This document shows positions 52,760-63,997 of a DNA stretch of 64,000 bases, piece by piece. The DNA lies in NCBI RefSeq assembly GCF_005239225.2, contig NC_133295.1, positions 1,426,001 to 1,490,000 on the forward strand, read 5' to 3'. The notes under the pieces were generated by a model, which worked only from the letters and a program-made list of their open reading frames with translations, searched no databases and was not told the DNA's origin. This DNA is from Populus alba (lineage: Eukaryota; Streptophyta; Magnoliopsida; Malpighiales; Salicaceae). Numbering within the stretch: the first letter of the stretch is position 1; each line of letters opens with the position of its first letter. A program made the translations under genes and the position numbers.

Positions 52760-54150
52760 TGGTGAAGGCTCAAAGGCGCACTTAAAATGGAGGTAGGGTT
52801 AGAAAACGCACTACCGAAGGGATTAGGGCTCAAAGGCGCACTCAAAATGGAGGTGAGGGCTCAAAGGCACACTTAAAATGGAGGTAGGGTTAGAAAACGC
52901 ACTACCGAAGGAATGAGGGCTCAAAGGCGCACTCAAAATGGAGGTGAGGGCGGCTCAAAGGCACACTTAAAATGGAGGTAGGGTTAGAAAACGCATTACC
53001 GAAGGAATGAGGGCTCAAAGGCGCACTCAAAATGGAGGTGAGGGCTCAAAGGCGCACTCAAAAGGAGGTAGGGTTAGAAAACGCACTACCGAAGGGATGA
53101 GGGCTCAAAGGCACACTCAAAATGGAGGTAGGGTTAGAAAACGCACTACCGAAGGGATGAGGGCTCAAAGTTGCACTCAAAATGGAGGTGAGGGCTCAAA
53201 GGCGCACTCTAAATGAGGTAGGGTTAGAAAACGCACTACCGAAGGGATGAGGGCTCAAAGGCACACTCAAAATGGAGATAGGGTTAGAAAACGCACTACC
53301 GAAGGGATGAGGGCTCAAAGGCGCACTCAAAAGGAGGTAGGGTTAGAAAACGCACTACCGAAGGGATGAGGGCTCAAAGGCGCACTCAAAATGGAGGTGA
53401 GGGCTCAAAGGCGCACTCTAAAGGAGGTAGGGTTAGAAAACGCACTACCGAAGGGATGAGGGCTCAAAGGCGCACTCAATAATGGAGGTAAGGGCTCGAA
53501 GGCGCACTCAAAAGGAGGTAGGGTTAGAAAACGCACTACCAAAGGGATGAGGGCTCAAAGGCGCACTCAAAATGGAGGTGAGGGCTCCAAGGCGCACTCA
53601 AAGGGAGGTAGGGTTAGAAAACGCACTACCAAAGGGATGAGGGCTCAAAGGCGCACTCAAAATGGAGGTGAGGGCTCAAAGGCGCACTCAAAAGGAGGTA
53701 GGGTTAGAAAACGCACTACCCAAGGTATGAGGGCTCAAAGGCGCACTCAAAATGGAGGTGAGGGCTCAAAGGCGCACTCAAAAGGAGGTAGGGTTAGAAA
53801 ACGCACTACCAAAGGGATGAGGGCTCAAAGGCGCACTCAAAAGGAGGTAGGGTTAGAAAACGCACTACCAAAGGGATGAAGGCTCAAAAGCGCACTCAAA
53901 ATGGAGGTGAGGGCTCAAAGGCGCACTCAAACGGAGGTGAGGGTTAGAAAACGCACTACCAAAGGGGTGAGGGCTCAAAGGCGCACTCAAAAGGCGGTGA
54001 GGGCTCAAAGGCGCACTCAAAAGGCGGTGAGGGCTCAAAGGCGCACTCAAACGGAGGTGAGGGCTCAAAGGCGCACTCTAAAGGAGGTAGGGTTAGAAAA
54101 CGCACTACCGAAGGGATGAGGGCTCAAAGGCGCACTCAAAATGGATGTTG
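52760..54150 (-). repeat. Large minisatellite A array in the Tat-like element
   Basis: About 1.4 kb of two alternating 28-30-bp units: GGGCTCAAAGGCGCACTCAA plus AATGGAGGTGA, and GGGTTAGAAAACGCACTACC plus GAAGGGATGA. They combine into 60- and 90-bp higher-order periods. Because the unit is near 30 bp, long false ORFs arise on both strands. Confidence 0.92.
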
Positions 54151-56973
54151 AAACACTGATCTGTCAATGTTGAAAAAAAATGCATTATGATTGATATGCA
54201 TGTAGACTTACCTGAGAAATATAGGCCCCCATTTCTTCATGGTGTCCTTCTTCTCTCTCAAAAGTTGTAGTGTTGGTAGTAAACTTCGATGGCTTTTCCA
54301 CTTTTGCTTACTCGGGTTACATATTGTGATCTTGACCTCTGGGAAGGGTTTGATGTCATCTTACATCTTTGTCCTTCACCCTTTATCTCAAGAGTTGCCA
54401 ATTTTGCCCGACATTTTCCTTAGAACAGGAATCATGGAGCCAGCCCTACCATGTGTTTTTGATTGCCCCCCAGCTTGATCATGCCCCCCAAGTGTTCAAC
54501 TTGGGTTTAGTTTGGGGTGAGGATATGTGAAAGTAAGTTTGGGTTTTTTGTACAATGAAATGTTTTCATGCAAAATTTTTGGAACTTCCAAGTTATTCCA
54601 ATCACAAAAATTATTTTGACATTTGTTCAAAATAAACTTGTTCTCAAAAATTCAAGTGATTCCTATGGACAGGTTTCTTGAAGTGATGAAAGCTTTTTGC
54701 TTTTGGTTAAAGATGAAGGTGACATCTGGTTGGTCACAAAAGGTGTAAATGTCAATTTGAGGGTTATTGAGAACCGATTGATTCAAAGCATTTATTTTAT
54801 TTGTATGAATAATGATTTGACTCGCACGAGAAAGCACTGCATACCAATCTAGATTGCTTGCCTTTGATCAGAAAGGGCTTGATTAGGCACGTAATGTAGG
54901 CTTGGGCTTTTGGCTATGAAGAAAATGATATATGTAGGCTCAAAAGGTGTTTAAGGGACTTTAAGACTAAGGATCACAAGTGCTTATATCCCAAACTCTT
55001 TTGTTCAAACATTCCTCGACCTTGTAATTGATTTGTAAAATGGTCCACGGTGCCCCCCAGTATTGGGCTTGGGCTCTTTCTCTTTGTTTTTGTTTTCTTC
55101 ATTTGATTTTGAGCATCATTGCATTTGCTTTGTTTTTTTGCTCAAAATTTTTGGATCCTTTGGATTTTTCTTCATGCCCCCCTAGCTTTGTACGGGCACC
55201 TTTGATCATTGAGAATTTTCTTTTATGCCCCCCAGTATTGTTTGGGCACTTTTATTGTTGAAGACTTTTTTATGCCCCCAAGAGTTATTTGAGCACTTTC
55301 AATCATTATGGATTTTTTTGCACTTGCCCCCCAGTGTAGGGGTGTGATCCTAGCCAGGGTCATTTTTTCAAGAAAATGTATTAGGCTCAAAAGGGGACTG
55401 CAAATGATATATTTCAACTTTGTGAAAGGATTATCAAAGATAGCCTTTCTTCATCTCAAATGCATGCATTTAGGATCGGTAAGCCTTGCTTTCATGCGAG
55501 TATGCAATGTGATTTCTCATTATTCATGCAAATAAAACCCAGCTTTTGGAGTCACTTCATGTTTTTTTTTTTTTTTTTGGGTTTTCTAGGTGTATGGTTA
55601 CCTCTCTAAGGAATCACCTGAATTTCCAGAACTCGTTTGTTTCGGACAAATATCAACACGATTTTTGTTTTTGTACTAAGCTTTGAATTCCAAAAAATCC
55701 TTATGAAAACATAGGATCATGCATTGTTTTGGGAACAAAAAGGGAAACGCACCACAAGATTTTGGGTGCGATTGTTTTATGCTTAAAGGTTATGTTCAAT
55801 GTGTTATTTGCATGAAACAACAAAAATGAAAGCATGTGATGAACACAGCAGCACATGATCTTATTAACAAGAAAGGCTTAATAGACAGGGAAAGTCTTGT
55901 GGAATTTTGAGCCAAATTACCAACAAAACTGGGATAGGTTGAAACAAAAAATCAAGTTTTTGCAGGCATGATCAAACAGAGGTAGTTATTTTGGCAGAGC
56001 AAGAACAGGCTTCATTCTGCAATGGTGATGCAATTTCCCTTCAAATTGTGTTGAGGCTCTTGATCATATGGGCCCTCAATGTCTTCAGGTTGAGTCTTTG
56101 CTGGGGTTTGAACAAAAATGATAGGTCAATTGGAAGGACCTTCACCAGAGGCATTTCTCCATATATGCTCGAGTAAGCTAGAGGTGAGTCAAGCTTTTGT
56201 TCAGAGACTCCAACTCTTCTTGAAAATGGATGTTGCGGCGAGCACGCTTCTTTATCTCCAATGTTTTTTTCCACTCAAAATTGGGTGTTGTAGATTCATA
56301 GGGGACCTATCTTTCTTTTCAAGTGCATGCATGACAAATGTATGAACATGAAGTCTATATGATGAACTCGCCCTTCGAGGGGTGACAACATGGTCGTAAC
56401 TCTTGTATGATGAAACAAGAATCTTGATTCTTGCACAAACTCTACAATGAAAATTTTCTGAGTGATGGTCATTGTGTCACCCATAAGTCTGGAGTTCAAG
56501 ATGCTTCAAGAAGGGCTTGCTCGGATGCAAAACAATGTATACGGAGCATACATCCTAAAGGCTGGTTCTAATCTTTTTAAATGAGACAAAAGGTAGGTTT
56601 ACTATTTGGTCTCTAAAAAAAGGGACTCTCATTGTCCCAGTGATCGCCCTCGTGGAGGCAATATGGGGGCTTGTAGGCAATGAGATGGTACGTGTACCAA
56701 CCATTACCAGTCTAAGCACTCAACGAAGAGTTGGGGTTTACACAAACTTAAACCTTGACTAAAAGTCGTAAGGTAAGCTGCTAGTCCCCCACTTAACTTA
56801 AAGTTTTTCAGTACAAACTCTCATATGAATGATGCATGACACAATCTATAATGCATGAACAAATATGTACAAATTTAAAGCATATGAGCAAATAACTAAG
56901 GGAAATTCATCTTAAAAATAAAACACAATAAATCCAAAGAAAAAAACTAGACAAAACAATGCTTAGTCCACAA

Positions 56974-56993
56974 GGTCCCCAGTGGAGTCGCCA
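56974..56993 (-). other. Primer-binding site of the Tat-like element
   Basis: TGGCGACTCCACTGGGGACC on the minus strand, 3 bp after the 5' LTR end. It resembles the primer motif of Tat/Ogre elements. The tRNA assignment is from memory. Confidence 0.7.
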
Positions 56994-56996
56994 TTC

Positions 56997-58638
56997 TGTC
57001 GCACGTGTGCGGCGGCGCGGCGATCGTCCACCCCAACCCTTCATGAGGGTGTGGTATGTTGTATATTTGGCATGGAAAATATGGTGAGACAAGGAGTTCT
57101 TTGTCTCTAAGCTAAAAATGGACTGGGAGTCGCCACCTAGTATTCTGGTTACTAGGAACCCTTACTGGTCTTTAGAGATCAGGTACGGAGACTGGTTGCG
57201 TAAAGGGAAGGTGTTAGCACCCCAACTACGCCCTACCTAAGGTAGGCTGCATTGTTTTGTCTAATAAAATCTAAGTCATGTTGTGGTTTCCTATTGTCCA
57301 AAATATGCATTACATGTAATGTCATACGCCGGGTTCTATTGTCCAAACAAAAAGAATTAAATATCCGGAATACGCATTACGTGTAATGTCATACCCCAGG
57401 TTCTATTGTCCAAAAAAAAAAGAATTAAATATCCGGAATATGCATTACGTGTAAAGTCATACCCCGGATACTAAGAGACAAACAAAATAAAATTTTTGTT
57501 GTTTTTGAAATATTGGCCAATATTCTCTTGACTTTATAAACTGGTTTATTAAAGCCAAAATGCATGCTAAAATATTTTTTTGGTGTATGAAAAATACAAT
57601 ATGAATTTTTTAGCTTTGAGACACTTGGCCGTATGCACAAAACATTTTTTTTTCTCTTTTTTCATTTTTTTTGTATTTTTGGAAGTTTTTTGACGAAAAC
57701 CGGGTATTTGAAAAATCAGATTTTTGTATGTTTAACAACATAAAAAAAAATACCACCAAATATTAATCAAAACGACATAAAAATTACATGGAAAATAAAA
57801 TGCTGAAAAAAATATTTTTTATTTTTTTTTAATGGCCGGATCAGGCCCAAATATATGGGCTGGGCCGAACCTGGCCCAAAGAATGGGCTAGTTACTGTGC
57901 ACATAGTAACCGGGTTACTGTGTGCACAGTAACCAGAGAATTAATCTGCGGGTTACTGTGCACATGCACAGTAACCGTGAATTAATTAGCGAGTTACTGT
58001 GCACAGCACAGTAACTTGCTAATTAATCTTCATCTGCTGCAGAACGTAAACGTTCTGCATGCAGATGAAACTGAACAAAAAAAAACGATGGGAAAGGCTA
58101 CCTGGAGCGGTGGTGATGTTGGCAGCAACTGTTGTGGCAGGGGTGGCGGCGGCGGAACTGGCTGTTCGCGGTGGCCGGCGGTGCTGTTTTCCTCTCTCTC
58201 TCTCCTCTGTTTTACTCTCTTCTCTGCTTCTTATTCTTCTATTTCGCTCTCTCTCCCTTCTCTTCTGCTTTCTTCTCTCTGTCTCTCCCTTCTCTTCTCT
58301 CCTTTCCTGTCTCTCCCTTCTCCCCTCTATTTATAGAGCCCGTGAGCATGTTTTTTCCATTGTGGAGCCAAGGAACAGGTCATGCGGCGGCTGGTCGGGC
58401 GCGGCTGTCCAGGCGTGCCTCCCTTAGTTTCGGCGGTGCGGTAGGTGGTCGGCCAATGTCTTCGGTCGGTGGGCTAGAGGGACCGGTGTCATTAAATATG
58501 CATTCTTTTTCCTTCTTTGCTGCTGTGTGTTCGGCGGGGAAGAAAGGGGAACAGTGCCGTTCAAAACGGCACTGTTTAACTTTTTTTTCTTTTTGTATTT
58601 ATTATTTTTTTATGGGGACCCAAAAATGGGTTACAACA
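56997..58638 (-). repeat. 5' LTR of the Tat-like element (right copy)
   Basis: 1642 bp, nearly identical to the left LTR. Differences include a few single-base indels in A and T runs and some substitutions (for example CTACGCCC against CTACACCC). The TATA box on plus is TATTTATA at 58328-58335. Confidence 0.93.
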
Positions 58639-59511
58639 TGTTCGTTGATGTTTATGTATGTGAACAAATGTCACGCAACCGAACACACGTGGTGGAAGTA
58701 ACAGTATAGATGGTAGAGTAACATGTCGTGACAAAGCCTGTAGAGGAGTCTTGAAGTCCAAGGTTTTTGAAGGCATTCGATTCAATAAATAGACAGCAGT
58801 AGTAACACTATCATCCCAATGTCTACTAGGTACCTGTGCTCCAAATAATAATGCCCGTGCAGTTTCCAGAATATGTCGGTTTTTCCGTTCTGCCACTCCA
58901 TTTTGTTGTGGAGTATGACTACAGGATAATTCATGGAGAATACCGTTCCTGTGGAAAAATGCTGAAAAATTATTATTCACATATTCTCCCCCATTGTCCG
59001 ATCGAAGAATCCGGATGTTGGCTGAAAATTGATTATGAACCATAGCGTGAAACATACGAAACACATCAAAAACTTCATCTTTGCGCTTCAGTAAATAGAG
59101 CCATGTCATCCTAGTGCAATCATCCACGAAAGTAACAAACCAACGTATGCCAGAGACAGTGGTAATGGGAGATGGTCCCCAAACATCAGAGTGAACCAAG
59201 GCAAAAGGAGTATCACTTTTATTCAAGCTAATCGGAAAGGATACACGATGACTCTTGGCAAGGATGCAAGTTTCACATTTAAAGTCTGAATAATTCAAAT
59301 TCAAAAACAATTTCGGAAATAAATACTTCATGTAGCTAAAAGATGGATGTCCCAATCGATAATGCCATAGCCAAATCTGGTTTTCTTTTGTAAGCGAAGA
59401 TCGACTCACGGTGTTGACTCTGCCAGAACTGAAGTCATCCATGTAGTATAACCCCTCTCTTTTAGTACCACGCCAATGATCTCCTCCGTGAGAATATCCT
59501 GAAAAAGGCAA
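58639..59511 (-). pseudogene. Copia integrase segment
   Basis: This encodes the GAG-pre-integrase zinc domain (HYRLGHPS to CETCILAKSH) and the integrase core with D, D, E in HSDVWGPS, RSDNGGEY and PQQNGVAERKNR. The 5' end is in a different frame from gag-protease: one extra base near 59465-59475 separates them (GRGTKREG is read as GVVLKERG). The 3' end is cut at 58639 by the nested Tat-like element, within the KHQRT codons. Confidence 0.88.
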
Positions 59512-60914
59512 AATTTTGGATACATTAGTGCTACACAGTTTAGGTCTTCAGTAACTTGGCTCACAGATAACAATTTATTTGATAGAGAAGGCACTAATAA
59601 AGTATTGTTTAATGATATGGAGGGTGATATGTGCACTGTTCCAGCTCCTGTGACAGGGTAGACAACCCCATTGGCATTGGTTATACCGATTCGCCTTGGT
59701 TCTGTAGTATTCGCAAAGTCTCCTGAACAAAAAGTCATGTGATCCGTTGCACCAGAGTCCACTATCCAGTCAGTTTTAGTTCCTGTATTACCTTGATCCT
59801 TAGGCATAATTATGGCATCGTCTCCAGATTCTACAAGTGGAGCTAATGATAATTGTGCCTTAGTGTCTGCCAAAGATGCTTGTCCCATGTCTCCAGCACC
59901 AACCTTTTGCTTCCGTGTTTTTAATTCATTCCACCATTCAGGATAGCCATGCAGTTTGAAGCAAGTGTCCCTTGTATGCTTCATATTTCCACAATGAGAA
60001 CAGCCACTGCTTTCACTCTCCACCTGTCCTTTAGTCTTTGCTAGGTGATAAGTGTTGCGCCCTCCTGATGAAGACATCCCTGATCTGGTTATTTGGAGTG
60101 TTGGCTGTCGAGGTAAGTAGGCTCTCCCTCCTTTAGAAACCATTGCTGCAGCAGTAGAATTTCCATTACTGGTGAGCATAATTGTCTGTCTAATAGCTTC
60201 CCTACGAACATATGCATAAGCTTGTTCAACCGTTGGGAAGGGTTTCAATTGGAGTACATCACTGCGTATATTGTCCAGCCTATCATCTAGTCCATCCAAA
60301 AAAGTATACACTCGATCCTCTTGAAGCAAAGCATTATACTTTTGGATATCAACAGCACATTCCATAGGATTTGGTCTACGGAAATCAATTTCCCTCCACA
60401 AACCTTGGAGGCAATTGTAGTATGTTTCAATGGACTCTCCTGATTGTTTCATTCGTGTTACTCGTCGCTTCAAATCATACACCTGAGAAGTATCGGATCC
60501 ATCAAAGTAAGTAGTGGCAATCGAGTCCCATACCTGTTTGGCCGTGGAAAATCGGATAAAGTTTCCTATAAGAGACGGCTCCATTGAGTTAATAAGCCAT
60601 CCCTTCACAATAGAGTTTTCTGTTCTCCATCTTCTGAAGTGGGGATCATTCGGTTCTGGTTGTGGAAGGTCACCGTTTATGTATCCCAACTTATCTTTTC
60701 CTGAGATATACATCTCCACAATTTGGGACCATAATGCATAGTTGGTACCATCAAGTTTGATACCAATCGGTACAGCACCAGTATTGTAGATTACTGATGG
60801 GGTCTGGGTCTGGTTCTGGGTTACAATTTGAGTCATCCTCGTCGTGAGGTTGTCAAGATCAGTTGTAGCTGTATTCTGCTGCTCTCGTTCAATCAAGTCG
60901 ATTGGTGTGTCCAT
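59406..60914 (-). CDS. Copia gag and protease
   Basis: Gag forms the virus-like particle and the protease cleaves the polyprotein. The 502-residue frame starts at ATG 60914, about 70 bp after the 5' LTR. It has a copia-type Gag domain (KLDGTNYALWSQ near residue 53, then DLKRRVTRMKQ), a CCHC zinc knuckle (CSHCGNMKHTRDTC, about 305-318) and the protease active site DSGATDHM near 385. The last 30 residues are out of frame because of the frameshift into integrase, so the natural product would continue as one gag-pol polyprotein. Confidence 0.9.
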   Translation of the reverse strand: MDTPIDLIEREQQNTATTDLDNLTTRMTQIVTQNQTQTPSVIYNTGAVPIGIKLDGTNYALWSQIVEMYISGKDKLGYINGDLPQPEPNDPHFRRWRTENSIVKGWLINSMEPSLIGNFIRFSTAKQVWDSIATTYFDGSDTSQVYDLKRRVTRMKQSGESIETYYNCLQGLWREIDFRRPNPMECAVDIQKYNALLQEDRVYTFLDGLDDRLDNIRSDVLQLKPFPTVEQAYAYVRREAIRQTIMLTSNGNSTAAAMVSKGGRAYLPRQPTLQITRSGMSSSGGRNTYHLAKTKGQVESESSGCSHCGNMKHTRDTCFKLHGYPEWWNELKTRKQKVGAGDMGQASLADTKAQLSLAPLVESGDDAIIMPKDQGNTGTKTDWIVDSGATDHMTFCSGDFANTTEPRRIGITNANGVVYPVTGAGTVHISPSISLNNTLLVPSLSNKLLSVSQVTEDLNCVALMYPKFCLFQDILTEEIIGVVLKERGYTTWMTSVLAESTP

Positions 60915-60966
60915 GCTTTATTCTCCTTAGGCTGTTTGTCAGATCTTCAAGAAACAAAGAACGGAA

Positions 60967-60982
60967 CGTTGCTCTGATACCA
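60967..60982 (-). other. Primer-binding site of the copia element
   Basis: TGGTATCAGAGCAACG on the minus strand directly follows the LTR end ATTATCA. It is the standard copia site complementary to the initiator Met-tRNA 3' end. Confidence 0.9.
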
Positions 60983-61218
60983 TGATAATTCAGAGAGCAG
61001 CCGCCCTGTATTTCTTTCTTTTCTTCTTGAAAACAAAACGTTACAGAGAAGTTCTCTTATATAGAGAAACCCTTCCCAAGATAACCATCTAGGTAAGTTA
61101 CGTTAATCCCATATATATCGGGATATATACAATTATAGAATATTGAAATATAATTCCTATATTGGATTCTACAGCTCATGCTAACATTAATTCCTAAACT
61201 GTACAGCTCACGCTAACA
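60983..61218 (-). repeat. 5' LTR of the copia element
   Basis: 236 bp, identical by eye to 48334-48569; followed by the TTATT target duplication. Confidence 0.95.
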
Positions 61219-61242
61219 TTATTCTCACAATATTACTCTGTT

Positions 61243-61530
61243 TTACATGGATTTCCAATGCCAGAAGAATGTAGCAATGGCGAGGCACCACCATTACCGC
61301 CATCAAACTTTATTGCAGGACATGATTCAACATTTTTTGAAGATGGGTTTGGATGGAAAGCTGTGGCAATTGAGTATGGATGTGGGTTTATGTTTGGAGT
61401 CACAATGAATATGTCGTGTTTAAAACAAGAAGACCTGCATGGTTTCTGTAGATGGTTGAAGATCAATGGAGTCTTAATGCAATCAGAACAAAGAAGAAAG
61501 CTAGTAGAAATGGTGCAAGAAGAAACTAAA
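61243..61530 (+). pseudogene. 3' fragment of an RLP gene
   Basis: From GGATTTCCAATG the sequence matches the RLP C-terminus: the acidic stretch (APPLPPSNF, then GHDSTFFEDGFGWKAV), the membrane helix (YGCGFMFGV) and the basic tail. Frameshifts in the helix-to-tail part move the family stop (AGAAACTAA, near 61527) out of frame. The upstream LRR part is missing. The copia insertion lies only 20 bp to the left, but the sequence left of that element shows no LRR coding either, so the loss is older. Confidence 0.8.
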
Positions 61531-61731
61531 CAATGCAGTCAGTATCTTCAAAGTTCGTTCTGTAAGTTGTTTCCTTTCTGATTTTTTATAAGTAATCATA
61601 ACTACAGTTATATATTGTTTTTATTGCAGTGGTATTTCAATGAAGGTTGTGCCTCAAGTGATACCGAGTGGAGTTGGCTTTGGAACAACACTAAAGTGGC
61701 ATATTCTACTAATAGTTAAATACTACTAATA

Positions 61732-62107
61732 ATGCCTTTCATTATTTCTCATCTCTCCCAATTTCATCTCCACTCTCCTCAAATCACTCCTCCTCCTCCT
61801 CCTCCTCCTCTTCTCATTTGTGTGCTCATCACCAATCTCTTTCTCTCCATCAATTCAAACAATCCTTCTCCATTAATAGATCTGCCTCATTGGAGTACTG
61901 CCAATATCCTTTTCCAAAAACAGAGTCATGGATAGATAGTACAGACTGCTGCTCGTGGGATGGGGTCACTTGTGACATGAAAACCGGGCACGTCACTGGA
62001 CTGGACCTCTCTTGCAGCATTCCTTATGGCACCCTCCATTCCAATAGCACCCTTTGTCTCCCTGCATCATCTTCAAAAGCTCGACCTCTCTGACAATCAT
62101 TTCAAAA
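61732..62107 (+). pseudogene. 5' fragment of another RLP gene
   Basis: It starts with the MPF..HLSQ leader seen in the cluster and a CCTCCT-repeat signal-peptide region. It continues through the LRR N-cap (SLSLHQFKQSFSINRSAS, then STDCCSWDGVTCDMKTGHVT) and the first repeat (YGTLHSNSTL). There is at least one frameshift between the leader and the N-cap and another at 62055 (CTTTGTCTCC against CTTTTCTCC). Similarity ends at about 62107, where the second copia element's LTR begins. This is the head of the gene next in line after the tail at 61243-61530. Confidence 0.82.
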
Positions 62108-62505
62108 AGATAGAATTTGAGAATGTGAATCTCTGTTCTCCTTATCTCTAAGGTCAGAGAGTAAATCATATATATATATATATTGTTTCTTAGAAGACGG
62201 TTAAAGAAGAAGGGGAAACCAGCTGTCATGACTATGAACAGATTCTAGAGCTAGGCAGTTATAACAAATCAGTAACAATAAATCCAACAACATCAAGTTG
62301 GGTAAATCACGTAACAGACTATTCTAGCATTGGCTTACCTTTGTTAAACTAATTGAGATCAAACACAAAAAGAGGCTAGAATTCTGAATAAACTGTATAT
62401 TATGAATGCATAGTCTTAACCTAATTACAAATAAAGTATATATAGGTTAAACTGAAAGTACTATTCTACCCTTAATAAATAAGACAACATAAATATTATT
62501 TAACA
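62108..62505 (-). repeat. 3' LTR of the second copia element
   Basis: The right edge at 62505 (TTTAACA next to CTCCCCTCAAA) is clear. The left edge is set only by where RLP similarity ends (about 62107), because the other LTR is off window. A TATA-rich stretch lies near 62165-62185. Confidence 0.6.
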
Positions 62506-62518
62506 TCTCCCCTCAAAC

Positions 62519-63997
62519 TCACGATGCGGCAGCTACAAGCATCGAGAGTTTGCCAACTAGAAAACGAAAACGAGATATGGAATGCGCCTTGGTAAAGAAA
62601 TCTGCAATCTGCAATGAAGAAGGAACAAAAGGCAAAGTAATGGTTCCATGCTTGAGATGATGACGAGTAAGATGACAATCGATTTCAATGTGCTTAGTCC
62701 GCTCATGAAAAACCGAGTTGTGAGCAATCTGAATAGAACTCTGGTTGTCACAATACATAGGAGTAGGATGGGAAAAGGAAACTCCCATATCAGCAAGTAA
62801 CCAACGTAACCAAATAATCTCTTTGGTAGTAGATGCCATGGCACGATATTCTGCTTCGGTGGATGATTGAGAAACAATAGATTGTTTCTTGCTCTTCCAA
62901 GAAATAAGAGAATCACCTAAAAAGATACAAAACCCGGTAACAGACTTGCGATCTGTGGGATCACTACCATGATCAGCATCAGAGTATGCACGTAACTCCA
63001 AGGAAGAGGTGGATGAAAGTAAAAGACTTTGAAAAACTGTACCCCGAAGATATCGCAAAATACGAAGAACAGCTGCCCAATGAACAGTAGTAGGAGAAGC
63101 AACAAACTGACTAACAACATGAACAGCATATGCAATATCTGGACGAGTAATGGTGAGATATACCAAACTCCCAACAATAGTGCGGTATAAAGTAGGATCT
63201 ATCAAAGGTAAACCATCAGAAGAAGAGTACCTTGCGTTAACCTCAATAGGAGTATCCACAGTCTTGTTATCAGTAAGTCTAGCCCGCTCAAGAATATCTG
63301 CAACATATTTCGACTGAGAAAGAAGGTAACCTTTAGGTGAGTATGCTACCTCAATACCCAGGAAATATCGAAGATAACCCAAATCCTTCATCTCAAATCG
63401 TCTAGCCAACTCTGTCTTCAAAACTGAAATACCATCAATGTCATCACCAGTAATAATCATGTCATCAACATATAAAGACAGAATAATACGACCTGCATCA
63501 GTGCACTTAATAAAAAGAGCAGAATCATGACTGCTAGAAACAAAGCCAAGTGACGAGATCACAATAGAGAATTTCTCAAACCAAGCACGAGGTGCTTGTT
63601 TGAGACCATATAATGCTTTCTTAAGCTTACAAACATATCCAGAGTCATGTGAAATACCAGGAGGGGGTGTCATATAAACTTCTTCTTGAAGATCTCCATT
63701 CAAGAAGGCATTTTTAACATCAAGTTGAGAAATATGTCATTGACGAATCGAAGCTACGACAATAAGAGTACGAATAGTAGCCATTTTTGCAACCGGAGCA
63801 AATGTCTCCTCATAGTCCATACCATACTGTTGAGAGTATCCTTTGGCAACCAACCTAGCTTTATATCGCTCAATAGACCCATCAGAATTAGTCTTGATCT
63901 TATACACCCAACGACAACCAACAACACTCTTACCAGGAGGTAGAGGAACCAGATCCCAAGTATTTGTCTTATGCAATGCAGAAAGTTCCTCATCCAT
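62519..63997 (-). pseudogene. Second copia element: reverse transcriptase and RNase H
   Basis: The frame has [31 protein letters not shown], the catalytic YVDDMIITGDD, TRPDIAYAV, and RNase H motifs (AYSDADHGSD, SSTEAEYRAM, YCDNQSSIQIA) with KHIEIDCH. An in-frame TGA at 63737-63739 interrupts it where copia proteins have tryptophan (RQW-H), just before QLDVKNAFLNGDL. Otherwise the frame is open from the window edge to 62519. Confidence 0.88.

Larger units (their letters stand above)
52456..56996 (-). other. Internal region of the Tat-like element, non-coding
   Basis: Between the polypurine tract and the primer-binding site I see only minisatellites (52680-54150), repeated short polypurine tracts (54464-55335), and sequence shared with element 1 at 9888-10320. 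No gag, protease, reverse transcriptase or integrase motif appears on either strand. Confidence 0.75.
50811..58638 (-). mobile_element. Non-coding Tat/Ogre-like LTR element nested in the copia element
   Basis: Two LTRs of 1645 and 1642 bp (about ten differences, over 99 percent identical by eye) are flanked by TGTTC at 50806-50810 and 58639-58643. On the minus strand the primer-binding site TGGCGACTCCACTGGGGACC (56974-56993) follows the 5' LTR after 3 bp, and a polypurine tract AAAGAGGGGGGCAAC precedes the 3' LTR. As I recall, Tat/Ogre gypsy elements use this primer motif (reported as tRNA-Arg). The 4.5-kb internal part has no gag or pol, so it must move with enzymes from another element. This is a large retrotransposon derivative (LARD). 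Confidence 0.92.
48334..61218 (-). mobile_element. Ty1-copia retrotransposon, split by a nested Tat-like element
   Basis: Two 236-bp LTRs (48334-48569 and 60983-61218) appear identical by eye. The element is flanked by TTATT at 48329-48333 and 61219-61223. Read on the minus strand, the order is LTR, primer-binding site TGGTATCAGAGC, gag, protease, integrase, reverse transcriptase, RNase H, polypurine tract TTGAGGGGGAG, LTR. The Tat-like element at 50811-58638 is inserted between integrase and reverse transcriptase. Without it and one target-site copy the element is about 5.05 kb, normal for copia. Identical LTRs mean a recent insertion, yet pol has a frameshift and a stop. Confidence 0.95.

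Noticed and set aside
53007..54119. Open frames MRAQRRTQNGGEG... in the minisatellite
   Set aside because: The repeat unit is near 30 bp, so any stop-free frame stays open; low complexity, opposite to element orientation, no protein similarity.
52760..54150. CRISPR-like regular repeats
   Set aside because: This is a plant retrotransposon minisatellite; units abut, there are no unique spacers, and no cas genes.
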